64,000 nucleotides of DNA from Pholis gunnellus. Taxonomy: Eukaryota > Chordata > Actinopteri > Perciformes > Pholidae. How positions within the stretch are numbered: position 1 is the first letter of the stretch; every line of letters starts with the position of its first letter. Below, piece after piece: positions 59,948 through 64,000 of this stretch. The notes beneath the pieces are model-generated. The model saw only the letters and a program-made list of their open reading frames with translations, was not told the DNA's origin and searched no databases. The stretch is from contig OU342806.1 of assembly GCA_910591455.2 (NCBI GenBank), positions 20,640,535-20,704,534 on the forward strand, read 5' to 3'. A program made the position numbers and the translations under genes.

Positions 59948-62900
59948 AATACATGTTAAAGCCTCATGCTTCAGGTCACAGTCAATCAGGCAGTTTCTCA
60001 TCACTGGATAAGTAAGCACATGCGTTCTTTTTGTTCGCATCATCTAGTGCTGACATCTAGTGTCACAATCAAGCAATTCAAGTGTGATGCATCTGAAAAC
60101 CTCATGGGGCTATGTGCATTATAGAGTAGACCCTATATACAAACCCAATCCTTCACAATGGCAACCTTCTTAAAACAGCAACGGTGCATTATATATAAAT
60201 GATATATGTATTTGAAACACTGTACAGTGATAACTAGGTATGCTAATAACATGGAATCTTCAGTGAAAGAGACCTTCACTAGGGACATTGGGGAGGAGAC
60301 ATACTTTATATTTGTTTTACTGTGTTTAAGGGAGTATCCTTTGAAGTTCTGTTGAAGCGAACAATTTAAAGATTATATTAAAAATTAAAAATAAAATGTA
60401 TGGAATTTTCCTACTACAGTGATACAAATACTATGCGGCCGATGAATTATTCTGTTCTACTTTCGCTGTCATGTGGTGTCTTTTGACATGAACTGTGGAT
60501 AACTAGACTTGAGACTGCAGGGATATTTCTGATTATATCCAGTGCCCCCTGGTGAGCTCATCTTTGGACCCACTTCACTTCACCTACCAATCTGGCATCG
60601 GGGGGGATGACTCTGTCATCTACCTGCTACACAGATGCCTTTCTCACCTGTAAAAGGCTAGAAGCACTGTGAGAGTCATGTTTTTGGATTTCACCAGTGC
60701 CTTCAACACCATCCAGCCTCTGCTTCTGAGGGACAAGCTGGAGCAGACCGGGGTGGACCACCACCTCACTGCATGGATCTTGGACTACCTCACCAACCGT
60801 CCACAGTATGTGAGGATACGGGAGTGTGAGTCCGACCTGGTGTCCTGCAGCACGGGGGCCCCACAAGGAACCGTTTTAGCTCCATTCCTCTTCACCATCT
60901 ACACCTCGGACTTCAAATACAACTCTGCAAACGGCCACCTGCTAAAGTTCTCTGATGACTCTGCAATCGTCGGCCTCACTTCCACCGGTGATGACACGGA
61001 ATACAGGGAACTGAACCAGGACTTTATAGGATGGTGCCAGCGGAACCGCCTCCAGATCAACTCTGGTAAAACCAAAGGACTGGTGGTGGACTTCCGCCGG
61101 GGTAAACACTCTGTTGGTCTTAACTTCAGACAAAGTGATCTATTTCAAGCACAATAAATGTGTGCTTAATTATTCACTTCTCTACATATATCCCATGTAC
61201 AGGTATGCAGGCTATTACATATAAAGAAGTAATAGATGATTAGTTTACCACTTAGAAAACCTTGATGTTCATGTTCAGCATTGTGGGTAAAGCCCTCTGC
61301 AGGAATACGATTGAGCCTTCTGCTTCACAGCCCTCAGGAATGCTGACAAAGCAGATTAGTGCGTCTGTTTCGGTCTTCCGTGTCATTCACTCATTACGAA
61401 GAGCCTTCCAAAAGTCCAGTCTCCCTTTAACATCTCTAATCCTCATCAATTTGTGCTGCATTTGTTTCTATGTGTATTTCTTCCGGGCTTTGCAGCTCAC
61501 CTGATATTTGTTTCAGAACTGTGAAAATGTTTCCTTTTTCCATTCGTCTGCAACATTTCCTGACCCCTTTCTGGTGTGTTGGTGGTTTGGTAGGGCATGC
61601 AGAACTCTTGATGTTATTTTTAGAGTTTGACCAGCATGCAGTCTTCAGCTTGTTCAACATTGCAAGGTTTGACCTGCAGTCTGACTAGTTTTAAGTGAAA
61701 AGATGCCAACTCTAAATGTAGCTGTTAAAGACACCACAACACAAGACTCAGGTAGGCAGCCATTTCCTTCAACGTGACACATTACTCCCCGATGTGGAAA
61801 TTCGGAATTAAAGCCCTTTGAATCTTATGAGCTATCCTCCCTCTAAATTGGGATCAGAATTTAAATGAAACGGTTGTGTGGTTTTATCACACACTAATTT
61901 CCCTTCAGAATTATAGCAGACCAACTCCAAGTGTCACTGACAATATCAGAACATTCTGATTAAAATTTTTTAAATTGCAAGTCTTTCAAATCTCATATAT
62001 CAGCGAATTTACCATTAAATTCAGATTGGAATGATGGTTTCCAAATGTTGGCAGGATGCTGCTGGGGAGAGAATGGAGAGCTCTGCTCTGCTGGGACAGC
62101 CTCGGCCTTATACCTCAGCCGTCTGGTCTGACCCATAGCTGGAAACAGTGGCGTGAGGCGGACAAACTGGATCCCAGTAAGGCCAACTGTACGGTATATA
62201 GGAAGCTGTCGTGGTACATACTGGGTGCTGCCCTACCCCTAACCCCAAAATAAATTTTTTATAATACATTTGGGAAACAATTAAATTGTTTGAAGGATGT
62301 TGAGCAATTTGTGAAACTACTTTCAAATTTGAATAACAAAAAGGCTATCAAGAGACTTAACAACTGTATGTTTTCGATGTTTGTAATATTTTTTGTCTGA
62401 TATACACCTGGCTCATTTGTTGCTGTGGTATTTGTATACTATCCCCTGAATAAGGAATCTGTTCCATTGGTTAATAGAATTTCTTTTTTTCATTTTTTTC
62501 AAATCCATGGCTGATCTTCTAACCTGCAAAGACTTCTGAAGCTCTGAATCAATGATTAATATTCATATTAAATGACAATTTCCAGAATTTAACAAAAATA
62601 TCCAATCATTGAATTACACTACATTACAATGAATTACAAATATCATACATTAGACAAAGACTGTAAGAAGCAAAAAAACTGGTGACATCTTGTTATGATA
62701 TTTCCCTGACTCTTGAGGTAAAGTAACAGATATTTTAAAGATACATTTATATGTACTTACTGCTGCCTTAATATTTTTTAGGAAAAAAAAAAAATTTCTA
62801 AATCATATTTCAACTGACTTTTGTTCTATGGCTTGTGAAAGCACCCAAAGAAGATTAAGATAGGATGAAATCAAACAAACCAGATTGAACAGTAAAAAAA

Positions 62901-62987
62901 CCAACATTACAGTGTAGCTACAGTGCTGTGCAAGATATGTAAAACAATTGTAAATTTAACTTGAGTTGAAAATGGATACAGTCATTG
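59948..62987. other. Unrelated DNA replacing naprt exons in unit 3
   Basis: About 3 kb with no similarity to units 1 or 2 that I can see. It holds a LINE RT fragment (60567-61115) and otherwise AT-rich DNA with no recognised gene. No trace of naprt exons 5-13 was found here. Confidence 0.6.
60567..61115 (+). pseudogene. LINE (L2-like) reverse transcriptase fragment
   Basis: The plus strand encodes RT motifs in order: FLDFTSAFNTIQPLLL, a GAPQGTVLAPFLFTIYTSDF block, the catalytic FSDDSAIVG (usual FADD/YADD), and NSGKTKGLVVDFRR. A stop codon interrupts the frame just upstream (HL stop KARSTVRV, near 60651), and the endonuclease and C-terminal parts are absent. It is a dead, 5'- and 3'-truncated fish LINE copy. 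Confidence 0.85.
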
Positions 62988-63706
62988 AATGGAATGTTTT
63001 GTCGGGTTGACAGTTCCAAAACATTTCAACTGATGAAAAACAAGGAGCACACGCAATGCCAGTAAGAGTATAATAATGTGTGAGTAAGGGCATTCCTTTA
63101 CATAGTACGTCAGACTATTTCCTCCCTGTCAGAACAACGTCTTTCACATTGACTCTATTATTTGTTTTGGCGTCAAGGAAATCTAGTATTTCTTTTCTCT
63201 TTGGCTCACTGACGCACGACACAAAACAACAAACTAATTAAAGATAAAAATAAATGTTCTGCTGTGCATTCCTGTTACTTTAAAAGAAGTATTAAAAGGC
63301 ACTTAAATTACATGACATGATCATGGACTTATTTTCATCGTTGTCCCTTGGAATTACACAATCCACCATCCTTTATTAAGACCTAGACATTCAATCTCTA
63401 AAATAAAGAAATAATGTGTTACTAGAAAAGAACTGGTGAAAAAAATGGATGAGAAATATTTTCAGAAAGCAGAAGAGGGTAATGATTATCAAAGACACCC
63501 AAACAATCAATAATTCACATTTAAATGTAGACCTTAAGAATCAAGTATTTATACTTTACTATCTGAGTAAACATAAAACATGTAAAAGGGTGTGGGAGGG
63601 TTTGTTGACGTGATGCTTTTCAAATAAACAAAAGAAGATATGAGAACACACCCAATGCCCAAGGTTTTTACGCATGAGTTGTACTATTTATACATCACCT
63701 TTGCAG

Positions 63707-63715
63707 TATATAAAG
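63707..63715 (+). promoter_or_regulatory. TATA box of LY6 gene copy C
   Basis: TATATAAAG, same position relative to the start codon as in copies A and B. Confidence 0.65.
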
Positions 63716-63776
63716 TATTGTGGATATGAAGGTGTAGTATCCAGTAAAACTAATCTACAGTACTTACCTGTTCATC

Positions 63777-63828
63777 ATGATGAAGCTGATCTTTTCTCTG
63801 ACCCTCTACTTGCTCCTCTCCAGCACAG
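63777..63828 (+). CDS. LY6/uPAR family gene copy C, exon 1 (signal peptide; rest beyond the window)
   Basis: The 52-nt exon encodes MMKLIFSLTLYLLLSSTA with a GTAACT donor at 63829. It is identical to exon 1 of copies A and B. The intron sequence that follows is homologous to theirs up to the window end. Exons 2-5, and whether this copy has a mucin stalk, cannot be seen. Confidence 0.8.
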
Positions 63829-64000
63829 GTAACTTTACTTTTTCTTAAAATTGTTGTTTAATTTACCAAGAATCTTTTTAAATCCGTACAAATATTCTAG
63901 ATAACATGAATATAGATAAGACTTAATTGATCCACAGGGGGTAAATTATAGAACAGCAGAAGAAGCAGTCTACAGATGTAGGAAACAAATAAAGGCAATT

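Larger units (their letters stand above)
62988..64000. repeat. Unit 3, second part (LY6 upstream region and exon 1)
   Basis: Homologous to unit 2 from about 46670 (GGAATGTTTTGTCGGGTTG) through the LY6 first intron. It continues past the window end, so the array extends to the right. Confidence 0.85.

Noticed and set aside
61262..62326. Small ORFs in the DNA replacing naprt in unit 3
   Set aside because: All under 82 codons with no recognisable motifs, in AT-rich DNA.

Overview
The window is nuclear DNA of a ray-finned (teleost) fish. The evidence is short GT-AG introns, abundant CA/TG and GATA/GACA microsatellites, fish-type hAT and Tc1-like short transposons, fish LINE fragments, and five or more vertebrate genes recognisable from their exons. 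All gene models were built by eye, from exon frames that close across splice sites; no search was run.

Layout. (1) 904-8134, plus strand: the 3' 13 exons of a PHLPP-family phosphatase (LRRs, PP2C domain, polyQ, PDZ-type C-terminus), probably phlpp2 because marveld3 lies next to it. (2) 8135-12896: 3' UTR and a nested pair of DNA transposons. (3) 12897-15035, minus strand: a complete three-exon marveld3. (4) 15036-19524: mostly a 2.4 kb TIR element. (5) 19525-21481, plus strand: the C8orf82/UPF0598 orthologue. (6) 22805-32930, plus strand: complete 13-exon naprt. (7) From about 27.7 kb to the window end: a tandem segmental duplication. Each full unit carries naprt exons 5-13, a GPI-anchored gene with two LY6/uPAR domains, and a broken GPX7/8-like relic on the minus strand. 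Unit 1 is about 27.7-39.4 kb, unit 2 about 39.4-59.0 kb. Unit 3 starts at 59.0 kb, has lost its naprt exons to unrelated DNA containing a LINE RT fragment, and runs out of the window just after LY6 exon 1.

The outstanding feature is the unit 2 LY6 gene (47453-55589). Its last exon is 6.5 kb because a Thr/Ala/Pro repeat (13 codons, 39 nt) has expanded between the second LY6 domain and the GPI signal. The predicted protein is 2315 aa with about 2090 residues of mucin-like stalk. The unit 1 paralogue is 243 aa with a linker of about 30 residues. The two paralogues also differ far more in the LY6-domain exons (about 8%, mostly amino-acid-changing) than in the adjacent introns (about 1-2%), while the signal-peptide exon is identical in all three copies. 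This pattern suggests diversifying selection on a duplicated three-finger surface protein family.

A second notable feature is the unit 2 set of naprt exons 5-13. All splice sites and frames are intact but there are no exons 1-4 or promoter, so the set is either a dead fragment or an alternative 3' half for the upstream naprt transcript.
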